A stretch of DNA of 51,644 bases from contig CAUBWJ010000016.1 in NCBI GenBank assembly GCA_958439725.1, positions 1 to 51,644 of the forward strand, in the 5' to 3' direction. Of the stretch, positions 17,227 through 24,748 are shown piece after piece. Both the position numbers and the translations under genes were made by a program. This DNA is from an uncultured Muribaculaceae bacterium. Lineage in GTDB: Bacteria > Bacteroidota > Bacteroidia > Bacteroidales > Muribaculaceae. Under the pieces are notes generated by a model. The model worked only from the letters and a program-made list of their open reading frames with translations. It was not told the DNA's origin and did not search any database. Positions within the stretch are counted from its first letter, which is position 1. Every line of letters begins with the position of its first letter.

Positions 17227-17346
17227 TGGAGCGCCGGAGGCGCGATATTTGTACAACCCACTGCGCCAGCTGTGGGACAGAAAGCCCTTCCCCCCTCTGC
17301 GGCGGAGCCTCGGAGAGCGCGACGCCGCACAAAGGCGCAAGCCTGG
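17227..17346 (+). repeat. Dispersed structured repeat, full copy 2b
   Basis: Hairpins in order are GCGCC-GGA-GGCGC (17231-17243), CCCAC...GTGGG (17257-17276), TGCGGCG...CGCCGCA (17298-17329) and AGGC-GCAA-GCCT with a GNRA tetraloop (17333-17344). The first two stems begin exactly 26 bases apart in all three full copies. It lies between the potassium operon and ilvE. The rest of the gap to 17440 shows no gene. Confidence 0.7.
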
Positions 17347-17440
17347 GTATTTCAGGAGACTATTTTCCGATCCTCCCCCTCCCGATTGCACATTCAAGCT
17401 TTTTTTGTTGCTTTATCAACCTCAGTGATGAAAGAATTGT

Positions 17441-17448
17441 TACTTTTG
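17441..17448 (+). promoter_or_regulatory. -7 box TACTTTTG upstream of ilvE
   Basis: A perfect TAnnTTTG 26 bases before the ilvE ATG. It marks ilvE as the start of a new transcription unit after the repeat region. Confidence 0.55.
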
Positions 17449-17474
17449 CAGAAGCATTTTAACAACCCAGCATA

Positions 17475-18512
17475 ATGATTGAACTTGCACAACTCGATTG
17501 GAAGAATCTTCCGTTTGGCTTCCAACCTACCGATTTCAACGTTCGCTGTTACTTCCGCGACGGAAAATGGAGCGATATAGAAGTTTCGTCATCCGATAAA
17601 ATCGAAATGCACATGGCCGCCTCCGCTCTCCACTACGGTCAGGAAATTTTCGAGGGACTCAAGGCTTTCCGCGGCAAAGACGGGAAGGTACGAATATTCC
17701 GAATGAAAGACAATGCAGCCCGCATCCGCTCGTCGGCCGAAGGACTCTGCATGCCCCCCGTTCCCGAGGAGCTATTCTGCAAAATGGCGGAAATGGTGGT
17801 GAAACTCAATGCCCGCTTCATCCCCCCTTACGGCACCGGAGCCTCGCTATATCTGCGTCCCATAGAAATAGGAATGTCGGCCACCGTAGGCGTGCGTCCG
17901 GCCACTGAATATCTCTTCATGATTTTCGTAAGCCCCGTGGGTCCCTATTTCAAGTCAGGTTTCAACCCCACCAGAATTTGCATTTCGCGCCAGTACGACC
18001 GTGTGGCCCCCAAAGGCACCGGACGATTCAAGACCGCCGGCAACTACGCCGCAAGCCTCAAGTCAGGCCAGCTGGCTAAAGAGAAAGGGTATTCGACAAT
18101 GCTCTACCTCGACCCCCTCGAAAAGAAATATCTCGACGAGTGCGGCCCGGCCAATTTCTTCGCCATAAAAGACGGCAAATATATCACACCTGCATCCGAT
18201 TCCATTCTTCCCTCGGTGACAAACCGCAGCCTCATGCAGCTGGCCCGCGACATGGGGATAGAGGTGGAGCAGCGCCATATCACGGTCGACGAACTTGACC
18301 ATGTGGAGGAAGCAGCCGCCTGCGGAACAGCCGCCGTGGCATCGCCAATCGGCGAGATCGACGACCTCGACACCGGTAAAAAATACGTCATCGCTCCCGA
18401 CGGACGTCCCGGCCCTATCGTCACTAAATTATACAAGAAAATCCAGGCCATACAGTACGGTGAGGAACCCGACATCCACGGCTGGACCACTATAGTAGAC
18501 GTTGACGACTGA
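17475..18512 (+). CDS. ilvE: Branched-chain amino acid aminotransferase
   Basis: This 345-residue fold-type IV PLP enzyme swaps amino groups between glutamate and the 2-keto acids of valine, leucine and isoleucine, the last biosynthetic step. The PLP lysine is K186 in GRFKTAGNYAASL. Other family blocks are ALHYGQEIFEGLKAFR near 52-66, SLYLRPIEIG and EECGPANFF-type DECGPANFF. The length fits the longer eukaryote-like BCAT subgroup found in Bacteroidota. It has its own -7 box, and the next gene begins one base after its stop codon, indicating translational coupling with an HD-domain protein. Confidence 0.95.
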   Translation: MIELAQLDWKNLPFGFQPTDFNVRCYFRDGKWSDIEVSSSDKIEMHMAASALHYGQEIFEGLKAFRGKDGKVRIFRMKDNAARIRSSAEGLCMPPVPEELFCKMAEMVVKLNARFIPPYGTGASLYLRPIEIGMSATVGVRPATEYLFMIFVSPVGPYFKSGFNPTRICISRQYDRVAPKGTGRFKTAGNYAASLKSGQLAKEKGYSTMLYLDPLEKKYLDECGPANFFAIKDGKYITPASDSILPSVTNRSLMQLARDMGIEVEQRHITVDELDHVEEAAACGTAAVASPIGEIDDLDTGKKYVIAPDGRPGPIVTKLYKKIQAIQYGEEPDIHGWTTIVDVDD

Positions 18513-18513
18513 C

Positions 18514-19050
18514 ATGCATTATCAGGAAATAATCTCTGAATATTATCCCGCCGGGTCACCCCTGCGGGATATTTATATGCGCCATTGCCGCTCGGTGGCC
18601 GATCTGGCTCTGGACATAGCCCGCAGACACAACCTATCGCTCGACCCCGACACTATCGAGGAAGCCGCGATGCTCCACGATATCGGCATTTTCCGCACGG
18701 ATGCTCCGTCAATCCACTGCCACGGGACGGAGCCGTATCTTGCCCATGGCGTTATCGGAGCGCAACTGCTCCGACTGCTGGGAGTCGACGAGACGGTGGC
18801 GCGTGTGGCCGAGCGTCACACCGGCGCCGGAATCACCCGTGAGGACATCGAAGCTCAGAACCTGCCTCTCCCTCCCGCCGATTATCTTCCCGAGACACTG
18901 CTTGAAAAGCTGATATGCTACGCCGACAAATTCTACTCCAAGAGCGGCGACATGCGCCGCAAGCCCCTCGACCGCGTCCGCGCATCCATAGCCCGCTTCG
19001 GCGCCGACTCTCTCGCCCGCTTCGACACCCTCCATTCCATGTTCGGATAA
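18514..19050 (+). CDS. HD-domain phosphohydrolase family protein
   Basis: This 178-residue protein carries the HD metal-binding signature: H24 (MRHCRSVADLALDIA), the H55-D56 pair (AAMLHDIGIF), H102 (AERHTGAG) and a later Asp in CYADKFYSK. HD proteins hydrolyse phosphomonoester or nucleotide bonds; the substrate is not evident. An upstream TTG at 18502 is in frame but lies inside ilvE. The ATG at 18514, one base after the ilvE stop, gives the usual family start. It should be co-translated with ilvE, although no functional link is obvious. Confidence 0.85.
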   Translation: MHYQEIISEYYPAGSPLRDIYMRHCRSVADLALDIARRHNLSLDPDTIEEAAMLHDIGIFRTDAPSIHCHGTEPYLAHGVIGAQLLRLLGVDETVARVAERHTGAGITREDIEAQNLPLPPADYLPETLLEKLICYADKFYSKSGDMRRKPLDRVRASIARFGADSLARFDTLHSMFG

Positions 19051-19107
19051 CTGTTTCCTTAAGCGCGCCTCGCTCCAGTGCGCCTTACAAGACTTTATCC
19101 CAAAAAC

Positions 19108-19142
19108 GAAACTGCGCCGTAACAATATTACGATGCAGTTTC
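19108..19142 (-). terminator. Hairpin terminator between the convergent HD gene and serpin gene
   Basis: GAAACTGC pairs with GCAGTTTC, then after a two-base mismatch CGTAA pairs with TTACG around a CAATA loop. On the minus strand it is followed by GTTTTTGG, fitting a rho-independent terminator for the serpin. On the plus strand the T-rich tail is weaker, so it may act in both directions. Confidence 0.65.
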
Positions 19143-19168
19143 TTGTGTTTGATGCAGGCAGGCTATGG

Positions 19169-20440
19169 CTACAGCTTCTCAACCTTACCCATAAACAGTA
19201 TTGCGCCGGTGGAAGATTCGCGTATAATGAAAGCAAATGGCCGGTCAAGGAAGAAATTCACGTTTTTGTATTCCTGTCCGTTGTCTCCCATTATCATGAC
19301 AACAGTGGCTGATGCGGCTTTGGTCCCTTTTTCATCCACTTCTATGCGATTCTTCTGTAGAATTGCTGTCGCCGGAGTTTTGTCTTCACCGGTAATTCCG
19401 GAGTAGTCCGCATCATTACCCGTTATTTTATCATAGCCGAGCGATGGCAGAATCTGCGATGCCTGAATCTCCGACTCATACTCAAATCGCGGCATCTTCA
19501 CAGACACATTCCTGACTCCGGATTCCACTATGTTGACACTGAATATACCCGAAAAATCATTGGAATCGTTCGGGCGGTATAACTCCATTGCGAATCCCGT
19601 ATTGCCGTAGGGCAGTGTAATTGTCTCAGCCTTGTCGGTCTTGGCCCAGTAAAGACGGGTTGTCATGGACATCATTTTCACATTGGCCTCTGACCCGTCG
19701 GCATTTCCGAACTTTTCATCGCGGGTATTCTTCTCTTCAAATTTGTTCCGCCACTCCGAACCGAAATAAAGAGCGTTGGCAAGTACAATATCGGAAACAG
19801 GTGGTGTTTCTAAAAATTCGGGAATAAGACCGAATGTGTTGCCGGAAATCCAAGTGTTGATTTCCCCACGACCTTTCTCCGTTGCCTTCTCAAATTCGGC
19901 TGACTGAATGTTGTAACTTGCCGTCATCGCTTCAGCAAACCCAAGCAAAACGTTTGAGGCCTTATCTATCCATAGGCCATTGGCAAATGCGAGTTTTACT
20001 TTTGTATCCACAGCCGGTATTTCCTCTAACAATTTTTTGTTCAGGCCATTGACCCCATCAACATCTATACCGGATTTTTCTCCGCCTACTATACTTAGAA
20101 TCTGCCCTTTTGTCTCTTCTCCGGCCCCATTGGCAAGCATTGAAAGAGCATACCGGAAACTAATCGGCGAATAAAGAACGTTCCCGTCTTTAAATTCCGG
20201 AGTACTTTCGATAATATTCCATATGTTCCTACCGAATAGATTTGTCGCTTTGATCTGTTCCTTTTCCGTATCTGTCAGAGTGATTTCTACCAACGGAGCG
20301 AATCTGTCATCGGGCACCTCTATTTCAGAATCATCAGGCACAGGGGGATTGGTTACGGGATCGTCATTCCCGCATGATGTACCGATTACAGCAAAAGTAC
20401 TGATCAAGATACTTTTTAATATGTGAGAATATATTTTCAT
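19169..20440 (-). CDS. Serpin-family protease inhibitor lipoprotein
   Basis: This 423-residue serpin has a lipoprotein signal with lipidation Cys23 (IGTSC). The residues after it (GNDDP) include two acids, similar to surface-export signals described for Bacteroidota lipoproteins. Serpin hallmarks are NVLYSPISFRYALSMLANGAGEET near the start, NALYFGSEWRNKFEEKNT, and the C-terminal RPFAFIIRESSTGAILFMGKV. The reactive-loop hinge EKGTKAASAT has Gly at P15, Thr at P14 and small residues at P12-P9, as in inhibitory serpins. Counting from the hinge puts P1 near Asp-Asn, but the loop is about four residues longer than in alpha-1-antitrypsin. Base composition is more AT-rich than the surroundings. The neighbour is a C10 cysteine protease on the same strand, 74 bases upstream. 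The inhibitory role is inferred. Confidence 0.92.
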   Translation of the reverse strand: MKIYSHILKSILISTFAVIGTSCGNDDPVTNPPVPDDSEIEVPDDRFAPLVEITLTDTEKEQIKATNLFGRNIWNIIESTPEFKDGNVLYSPISFRYALSMLANGAGEETKGQILSIVGGEKSGIDVDGVNGLNKKLLEEIPAVDTKVKLAFANGLWIDKASNVLLGFAEAMTASYNIQSAEFEKATEKGRGEINTWISGNTFGLIPEFLETPPVSDIVLANALYFGSEWRNKFEEKNTRDEKFGNADGSEANVKMMSMTTRLYWAKTDKAETITLPYGNTGFAMELYRPNDSNDFSGIFSVNIVESGVRNVSVKMPRFEYESEIQASQILPSLGYDKITGNDADYSGITGEDKTPATAILQKNRIEVDEKGTKAASATVVMIMGDNGQEYKNVNFFLDRPFAFIIRESSTGAILFMGKVEKL

Positions 20441-20514
20441 GATTTATATGGATTATTTTGGATTTAATTTAGCAGAAGAATTTGTTGCAATTATACGTTT
20501 AAACAGGCGGCGGC

Positions 20515-21933
20515 TTACGGTTTTCTTGCTGTGATTATATATTGTCTGTCTCTATAAGACGGCGTATTTATATGGGTTGAGAAATAATACCAACCATCGC
20601 TTACTCCTTCCCAACCGAGATTTACATGATAATACTGCGCGTATGGAGGGGTCTCGATATATAGTTTCGGTGTGAATCCTATATCATAGTATTCATTTTC
20701 ATCACGTTCAAATGCCTGAAGTCTTGAACCCGCGACTACTGATATGATACCGTTTGTTTTCTTCTCATAAAAGCCATCGCATACCCACGCATGGCCTATG
20801 CCTGAACCGTCATCAGACCCAGTCACAAAAACCGGATTACGTGCAGTTATCGCACTTTTTAGATCTGACGAAGAGATATTTCGTGCGGACGTATTCTGGA
20901 ACCCTAATGCATTCAGAGTATATGAAGCATCAGAAAGAGTGGCCGTTGTTACTCCTTCAAGATAACTCGGATTGCAATATGCTTTAATTTCATTCATTAA
21001 AAGAGTTATAGTATTATTCTGTATCCCTTTGGTTGGAGCGGCTGGCACCAAAGTCCAATTATATTTGGTAGGAAATCTATGATAGTAACATATTTGAGCA
21101 AGAGCAAGAGGAACACAGCCAGCAATTCCATTAGGTGCAGCCGCATTAAACGGAAGATCCGTCTGATACCATTGGGTTTGCAGAAGAGGCCCTATGGCAT
21201 TCTCTTTATTGTCGCTAAGAAAACATAAAGAAACTTCCTCATAATCATAAGCGGGGTCTGTCAAGTATTTTGCGTCATTTTTCAACGCATTATATTCATT
21301 TTCAGGCAACCTATATCCTGCGGCGGTCAAGCCACCAGCATATTTCCATCCCTTAGCTTCCATTGCCGCTATTTTCTTGTTTATACGTTGTTGGAGTTCA
21401 TAATCAATAGCTCTGGAGAGATTTACATCTGCTTTTTCATACATTGCCCACATAAGGGCAGTTTCTCGTTTTAGGGAATCGTTCTGATTATCCTTAGATA
21501 CCTGAACCTCTAACTTAAGTTGTGTCAACAGGGCTTTGGCTGATTCGTTATGCCTATAGTCAAAGTTTCCATTTTCGGAGTGAGCGAGGATTGGAACGGT
21601 TGTCTTAACCGAACTAACCACGGAAAAGCCGGATTTCTCAGGCCAATTTACAATAAAAAATAATGGTTCCCCTGTTATATCGTCAAAAATGGTTTCAACA
21701 GAGGATGGTATTTGGCTTTCTCCCGACCGACTCATCTTGCCATCCCGCATTTTTAACAACGCGGCGATTTTAGCGGCATCTTTAGAGTCAATATACTGGG
21801 GTTGTCTATCAATAAGAAGACTTGATTCCTTAAAATCGACAGTTTCCACCACATCCTTGTTACTTTGATCCGGCAGTTCATTTGTACAACCAAATAAAAT
21901 GATTGCCAAAAATACAAAAATCAGTTTTTTCAT
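20515..21933 (-). CDS. C10 (streptopain/SpeB-like) cysteine protease lipoprotein
   Basis: This 472-residue protein has a lipoprotein signal (IILFGC, Cys16) and an N-terminal propeptide of about 250 residues. The papain-fold C10 catalytic domain follows. The nucleophile is C273 in NGIAGCVPLALAQICYYHRFP and the catalytic histidine is H381 in GIGHAWVCDGF. The YYHVNLGWEGVSDGWYYF block supplies the Asn/Trp region, as in SpeB. All expected active-site elements are present, so it should be an active secreted protease after prodomain removal. Related Bacteroides proteases (Bfp, Btp) can sit beside small staphostatin-like inhibitors; here the partner is a serpin. It is strongly AT-rich compared with flanking genes, which suggests acquisition by transfer. 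No consensus -7 box is seen upstream. Confidence 0.92.
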   Translation of the reverse strand: MKKLIFVFLAIILFGCTNELPDQSNKDVVETVDFKESSLLIDRQPQYIDSKDAAKIAALLKMRDGKMSRSGESQIPSSVETIFDDITGEPLFFIVNWPEKSGFSVVSSVKTTVPILAHSENGNFDYRHNESAKALLTQLKLEVQVSKDNQNDSLKRETALMWAMYEKADVNLSRAIDYELQQRINKKIAAMEAKGWKYAGGLTAAGYRLPENEYNALKNDAKYLTDPAYDYEEVSLCFLSDNKENAIGPLLQTQWYQTDLPFNAAAPNGIAGCVPLALAQICYYHRFPTKYNWTLVPAAPTKGIQNNTITLLMNEIKAYCNPSYLEGVTTATLSDASYTLNALGFQNTSARNISSSDLKSAITARNPVFVTGSDDGSGIGHAWVCDGFYEKKTNGIISVVAGSRLQAFERDENEYYDIGFTPKLYIETPPYAQYYHVNLGWEGVSDGWYYFSTHINTPSYRDRQYIITARKP

Positions 21934-22147
21934 TTAATGTAATATTAGATTGGTTATTATTGTCTCCTGTAAATTTGTGATAATTTCTTGATGGTAATTT
22001 ATAAATAGTACGATGCTAATATAAAATAATTATAAAACAATCACAAAAAAAACGAGTGGATTATTATTGTTTTTTAACTTAATATTGGTTAGTATTCTTT
22101 CACCATTGGTTTCTGACTTCAAAAATTAACACATATTTTTACTGAAA
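21934..22147. other. AT-rich intergenic region upstream of the C10 protease gene
   Basis: A strongly AT-rich stretch with no coding frame that I can support and no perfect TAnnTTTG on the minus strand. A weak pairing of AAAACAAT with ATTGTTTT (from about 22036) spans an A-rich loop. It probably holds the protease promoter, but I cannot place it. Confidence 0.4.
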
Positions 22148-22163
22148 CCGTGATGGGTCACGG
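22148..22163 (-). terminator. Possible terminator hairpin overlapping the amidase stop codon
   Basis: CCGTGA-TGGG-TCACGG forms a perfect 6-bp stem with a 4-base loop, and on the minus strand is followed by TTTCAGT. The amidase stop codon lies inside the 3' arm. The T run is short, so this is tentative. Confidence 0.35.
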
Positions 22164-22571
22164 AGAAAGCCGGGAATATTCCGCTGTAGCGTCGAACGAG
22201 GGGCAGGCCTTGGCGGCGAAATCGCGGTGCGAACGTATGCGGGCGCCGGGATAGCGGTGCCTCAGTGCTTTCAGAAGGCGCGTGAGCGCGCGGCGCTGGG
22301 CATCCGTGCGCGTATCGGCAGGCCGCATCTCGGCATCGCATCCGCCTACGTAGCACACCCCTATGGAACGTGCGTTATGCCCCGCGCAGTGTGCGCCCGC
22401 ACATTCTTCCGGCCTGCCGGACTCTATTGTTCCGTCAAGCCCCACGAGATAGTGGTAGCCTATACCGTTGAACCCTCTTTCCCTGTGCCAGCGGTCTACT
22501 TCCGCGACCGTCACCGCTCTCCCGGCCGGAGTGGCCGTGCAATGCACTATTATTTCTGTAATGTTTCTCAT
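22158..22571 (-). CDS. N-acetylmuramoyl-L-alanine amidase, T7 lysozyme-like
   Basis: This 137-residue amidase_2 enzyme cleaves the bond between N-acetylmuramic acid and L-alanine in peptidoglycan. By alignment with T7 lysozyme, the zinc ligands are H10 (IIVHCTATP), H115 (RSHRDF) and C123 (KACPSFD). The catalytic pair is Y39 (GIGYHY) and K121, with the 115-121-123 spacing kept exactly. There is no signal peptide or cell-wall-binding domain, as in phage-derived copies carried by many Bacteroidota. No other phage gene is near, so it may be a domesticated remnant. The composition returns to GC-rich, unlike the protease gene next to it. Its -7 box ends seven bases before the ATG. Confidence 0.9.
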   Translation of the reverse strand: MRNITEIIVHCTATPAGRAVTVAEVDRWHRERGFNGIGYHYLVGLDGTIESGRPEECAGAHCAGHNARSIGVCYVGGCDAEMRPADTRTDAQRRALTRLLKALRHRYPGARIRSHRDFAAKACPSFDATAEYSRLSP

Positions 22572-22578
22572 AACAACG

Positions 22579-22586
22579 CAAAATTA
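22579..22586 (-). promoter_or_regulatory. -7 box TAATTTTG of the amidase gene
   Basis: A perfect TAnnTTTG on the minus strand with seven bases to the start codon at 22571, the same arrangement as for the gene at 2112. It implies a leaderless or nearly leaderless transcript. Confidence 0.5.
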
Positions 22587-22680
22587 CCCCCGCTGATGCC
22601 GTAGCGCGATACCATTCGCCGCATTTTATAGCCTGAAGTTTGAGAATTTTGTGTACTTTTACCCAGAAATCATATACACT

Positions 22681-22959
22681 ATGACAGAAAAAACCTCACG
22701 CATCACACTCACCGAAGCCATTCGCCGCACGGTCGAGGAATATATTGAGTCAGAACAGCAGTATGATGACGATGTGCAGCTGCAGATCGATCGCACCGAC
22801 TTCGACGTAGCCATTGCCGATCCCGAGCAGGATCTTCCGGAATGCGACTACTATCCCATGATGGACCTCGTCCAGATGTCGGCCGACGATGACGGCCGCT
22901 GGCTCCCCGACGACGACGCAATCGCCTCCGTGGTCGACGAATACGTGATTACCGACTGA
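22681..22959 (+). CDS. Small highly acidic hypothetical protein
   Basis: I do not recognise a family. The 92-residue product has 27 Asp/Glu against six Lys/Arg and includes three DDD clusters. Only the first 20 residues (MTEKTSRITLTEAIRRTVEEYI) look like a mixed-charge amphipathic helix. It has no signal peptide or membrane segment, so it is probably cytosolic. Codon use matches the GC-rich neighbours and third positions are strongly GC-biased, supporting real coding. A longer in-frame start (GTG at 22651) would add ten atypical residues across a likely promoter stretch, so the ATG at 22681 is preferred. It lies between two minus-strand genes and may be monocistronic. DNA mimicry is one idea for such acidity, but nothing here shows it. 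Confidence 0.7.
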   Translation: MTEKTSRITLTEAIRRTVEEYIESEQQYDDDVQLQIDRTDFDVAIADPEQDLPECDYYPMMDLVQMSADDDGRWLPDDDAIASVVDEYVITD

Positions 22960-22968
22960 CCGGCCACA

Positions 22969-23982
22969 TCACTTCATTATCTCAGGGAAGCCGCGCGACG
23001 ACAGGAACCGGTAACCTCCTTTGCCGTTGTCCTCCACAAGGAGCGCCTCCGCACCTTCCATGCCTTCAATCATGGCGAGAGCGGCCTTCGGGTCCATCAC
23101 CATACATGCCGTGGCGAGAGCGTCGGCCTCCATCGCACTTGGAGCAATCACCGTGGCGCTAAGCACCGTGGTTATTGCCGGGCGCCCCGTGACGGGCAAT
23201 ATGCTGTGCCACACGCGCCCCGAGGGCGTGAGTTTGTAATTGCGGTAATTTCCCGATGTGGCCACTCCGCAGTCCGTTATGCCTATAAGCGCCATGCGCC
23301 CCGCCGATTCCGAAGGAGAGTCCGTGGGCGCGTCAATCATCACATGCCAGTCCTCGCCGTGCGGATTGCGTCCGCGCAGAGCCATCTCGCCCCCTATCTC
23401 CACCAGATAGTCGGTAACGCCGTTACGGACAAGCATTTCGCCCACCATGTCACATCCCATTCCCTTGGTGATGCTGCTGAAATCGAATTCCATCCCCTCC
23501 TTGCCCCGCACAAGCCGTGAGCCTTCTATACGGCACGAAGCAATGTCAACCAGCTGCCGGCAGCTGTCCACGGCGCTGCTGTCAGGTTCGACGCCCGTTT
23601 TCTTATAACCGAACCCCCAGAGGTTCACCAGCGGTGCCACAGTGGGGTCATACAGGCCCCCGCTCGCGCGGCACACCCGCTGCGACACGGTGAAAACCCG
23701 CGTGAACATTGCGTCCACCGAATCCGTCTCCCCGCGGTTAAGCCTGCTTATGGCCGATGCCTCGTTGAAAGGCGACAGCGACAGCTCCACATTCTTCATC
23801 ACTTCGATTATGGAATCATGCAGCTCTTTCGGGCCGCGATAAGTTATGTGATATGAGGTGGCCCATACGGCACCCTCGGCTGAACGCCACTTGTGGCTGT
23901 CACATCCCGTCAGTACCGGAAACGCCGCCGTGACCACAGTTATCGAAAAGAATATTCTATTGATTATTCCGTTAAGTTTCAT
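22969..23982 (-). CDS. apbE: FAD:protein FMN transferase (ApbE family) lipoprotein
   Basis: This 337-residue enzyme moves FMN from FAD onto Thr/Ser of target proteins such as Na+-pumping NADH dehydrogenase (NqrB/C) or Rnf subunits. A lipoprotein signal ends at Cys27 (VLTGC). Family blocks are SLSPFNEASAISRLNRGE, SGGLYDPTVAPLVNLWGFG, the nucleotide and Mg2+ region MEFDFSSITKGMGCDMV, TSGNYRNY and HSILPVTGRP. No acidic surface-export signal follows the Cys, so it is probably periplasm-facing, where flavinylation occurs. Its target genes (nqr, rnf) are not in this window. It is divergent from the DJ-1 family gene, with a -7 box at 24005-24012. Confidence 0.95.
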   Translation of the reverse strand: MKLNGIINRIFFSITVVTAAFPVLTGCDSHKWRSAEGAVWATSYHITYRGPKELHDSIIEVMKNVELSLSPFNEASAISRLNRGETDSVDAMFTRVFTVSQRVCRASGGLYDPTVAPLVNLWGFGYKKTGVEPDSSAVDSCRQLVDIASCRIEGSRLVRGKEGMEFDFSSITKGMGCDMVGEMLVRNGVTDYLVEIGGEMALRGRNPHGEDWHVMIDAPTDSPSESAGRMALIGITDCGVATSGNYRNYKLTPSGRVWHSILPVTGRPAITTVLSATVIAPSAMEADALATACMVMDPKAALAMIEGMEGAEALLVEDNGKGGYRFLSSRGFPEIMK

Positions 23983-24004
23983 GATTTTTTGAACTATTAT
24001 GCTG

Positions 24005-24012
24005 CAAATGTA
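24005..24012 (-). promoter_or_regulatory. -7 box TACATTTG of apbE
   Basis: A perfect TAnnTTTG on the minus strand, 22 bases before the apbE ATG. It forms a divergent promoter pair with the box at 24036. Confidence 0.55.
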
Positions 24013-24035
24013 GTTAATTTCTTGTGACTTTTGTC

Positions 24036-24043
24036 TATATTTG
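24036..24043 (+). promoter_or_regulatory. -7 box TATATTTG of the DJ-1 family gene
   Basis: A perfect TAnnTTTG 47 bases before the ATG at 24091. No clear -33 TTG at the standard distance. Confidence 0.55.
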
Positions 24044-24090
24044 CTCAGGTCATAGCCATACCCGAATCATAACAAATCCCAAGTCCGACA

Positions 24091-24648
24091 ATGAAGCACT
24101 CTTACCTTTTTCTCGCCGACGGCTTCGAAGAAATTGAAGCTCTGGCCACAGCCGACATCCTGCGTCGCGCAGGAATCAAAACCATTCTCGTTTCCACCAA
24201 AGACACTCCCGAAGTCACAGGAGCCAACTCAATAAAAGTCACCGCCGACACCGTGATTGCCGACGTGGAGCTTACCCCCGATACCGAATGGCTCATCATG
24301 CCCGGCGGAATGCCCGGTGCCACCAATCTTGCCGCATGCGCCAAGCTCACCGGCATGATTAAGGAACAGTTCAGCCGCGGAGGCCGCATAGCCTCGATCT
24401 GTGCCTCGCCCGGCGTGGTGCTCGGTCCTCTCGGAGTCCTCGACGGACGTACCGCCACCTGCTATCCCGGCTTTGAATCCTACGCTCCTAAAGCCCATTT
24501 CACCGGAAATCCCGTGGAAGTACTCGACACCCTCGTGACTGCCAACGGCCCCGGCGCTGCCTTCAAGTTCGGTTATGCCATAGTGGCTCTGACCAAAGGC
24601 CAGGAAGCTGCCGCCGACCTCAAGGCAGCCATGATGTACCGCTCCTGA
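24091..24648 (+). CDS. DJ-1/PfpI family protein (YajL/ThiJ-like)
   Basis: This 185-residue protein has the DJ-1 fold. The nucleophile-elbow Cys is C104 (SICASPGVVLG) and its partner acid is E16 (DGFEEIEAL), corresponding to C106 and E18 of human DJ-1. GRTATCYPGFE also matches the DJ-1/YajL subgroup. Members protect against oxidative or carbonyl stress; the exact activity (chaperone, glyoxalase, deglycase) is debated in the family and not decided here. It is a single gene with its own promoter, followed by two hairpins before topA. Confidence 0.92.
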   Translation: MKHSYLFLADGFEEIEALATADILRRAGIKTILVSTKDTPEVTGANSIKVTADTVIADVELTPDTEWLIMPGGMPGATNLAACAKLTGMIKEQFSRGGRIASICASPGVVLGPLGVLDGRTATCYPGFESYAPKAHFTGNPVEVLDTLVTANGPGAAFKFGYAIVALTKGQEAAADLKAAMMYRS

Positions 24649-24659
24649 TTACCACTTGC

Positions 24660-24679
24660 CTAAAGATATTTATCTTTAG
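24660..24679 (+). terminator. Hairpin after the DJ-1 family gene
   Basis: CTAAAGAT-ATTT-ATCTTTAG is a perfect 8-bp stem 12 bases after the stop codon, without a T run behind it. It could be a weak terminator or a 3'-end stabilising hairpin. Confidence 0.35.
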
Positions 24680-24696
24680 AGCAGTACCCGTATTTA

Positions 24697-24732
24697 CCGC
24701 CATGACTCCATTTTATTAAGGAGTTATGGCGG
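24697..24732 (+). terminator. Strong inverted repeat between the DJ-1 family gene and topA
   Basis: CCGCCATGACTCC (24697-24709) pairs with GGAGTTATGGCGG (24720-24732), 13 base pairs with one G-U, around a 10-base AT-only loop. A T-rich stretch follows some ten bases later. It may end the upstream transcript. It also contains an in-frame ATG (24726) that would otherwise extend topA. Confidence 0.45.
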
Positions 24733-24748
24733 AATCAATATCTTTTTC

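Noticed and set aside
22158..22571. A prophage suggested by the T7-lysozyme-like amidase.
   Set aside because: No integrase, terminase, capsid or tail genes are nearby; this amidase type occurs singly in many Bacteroidota.
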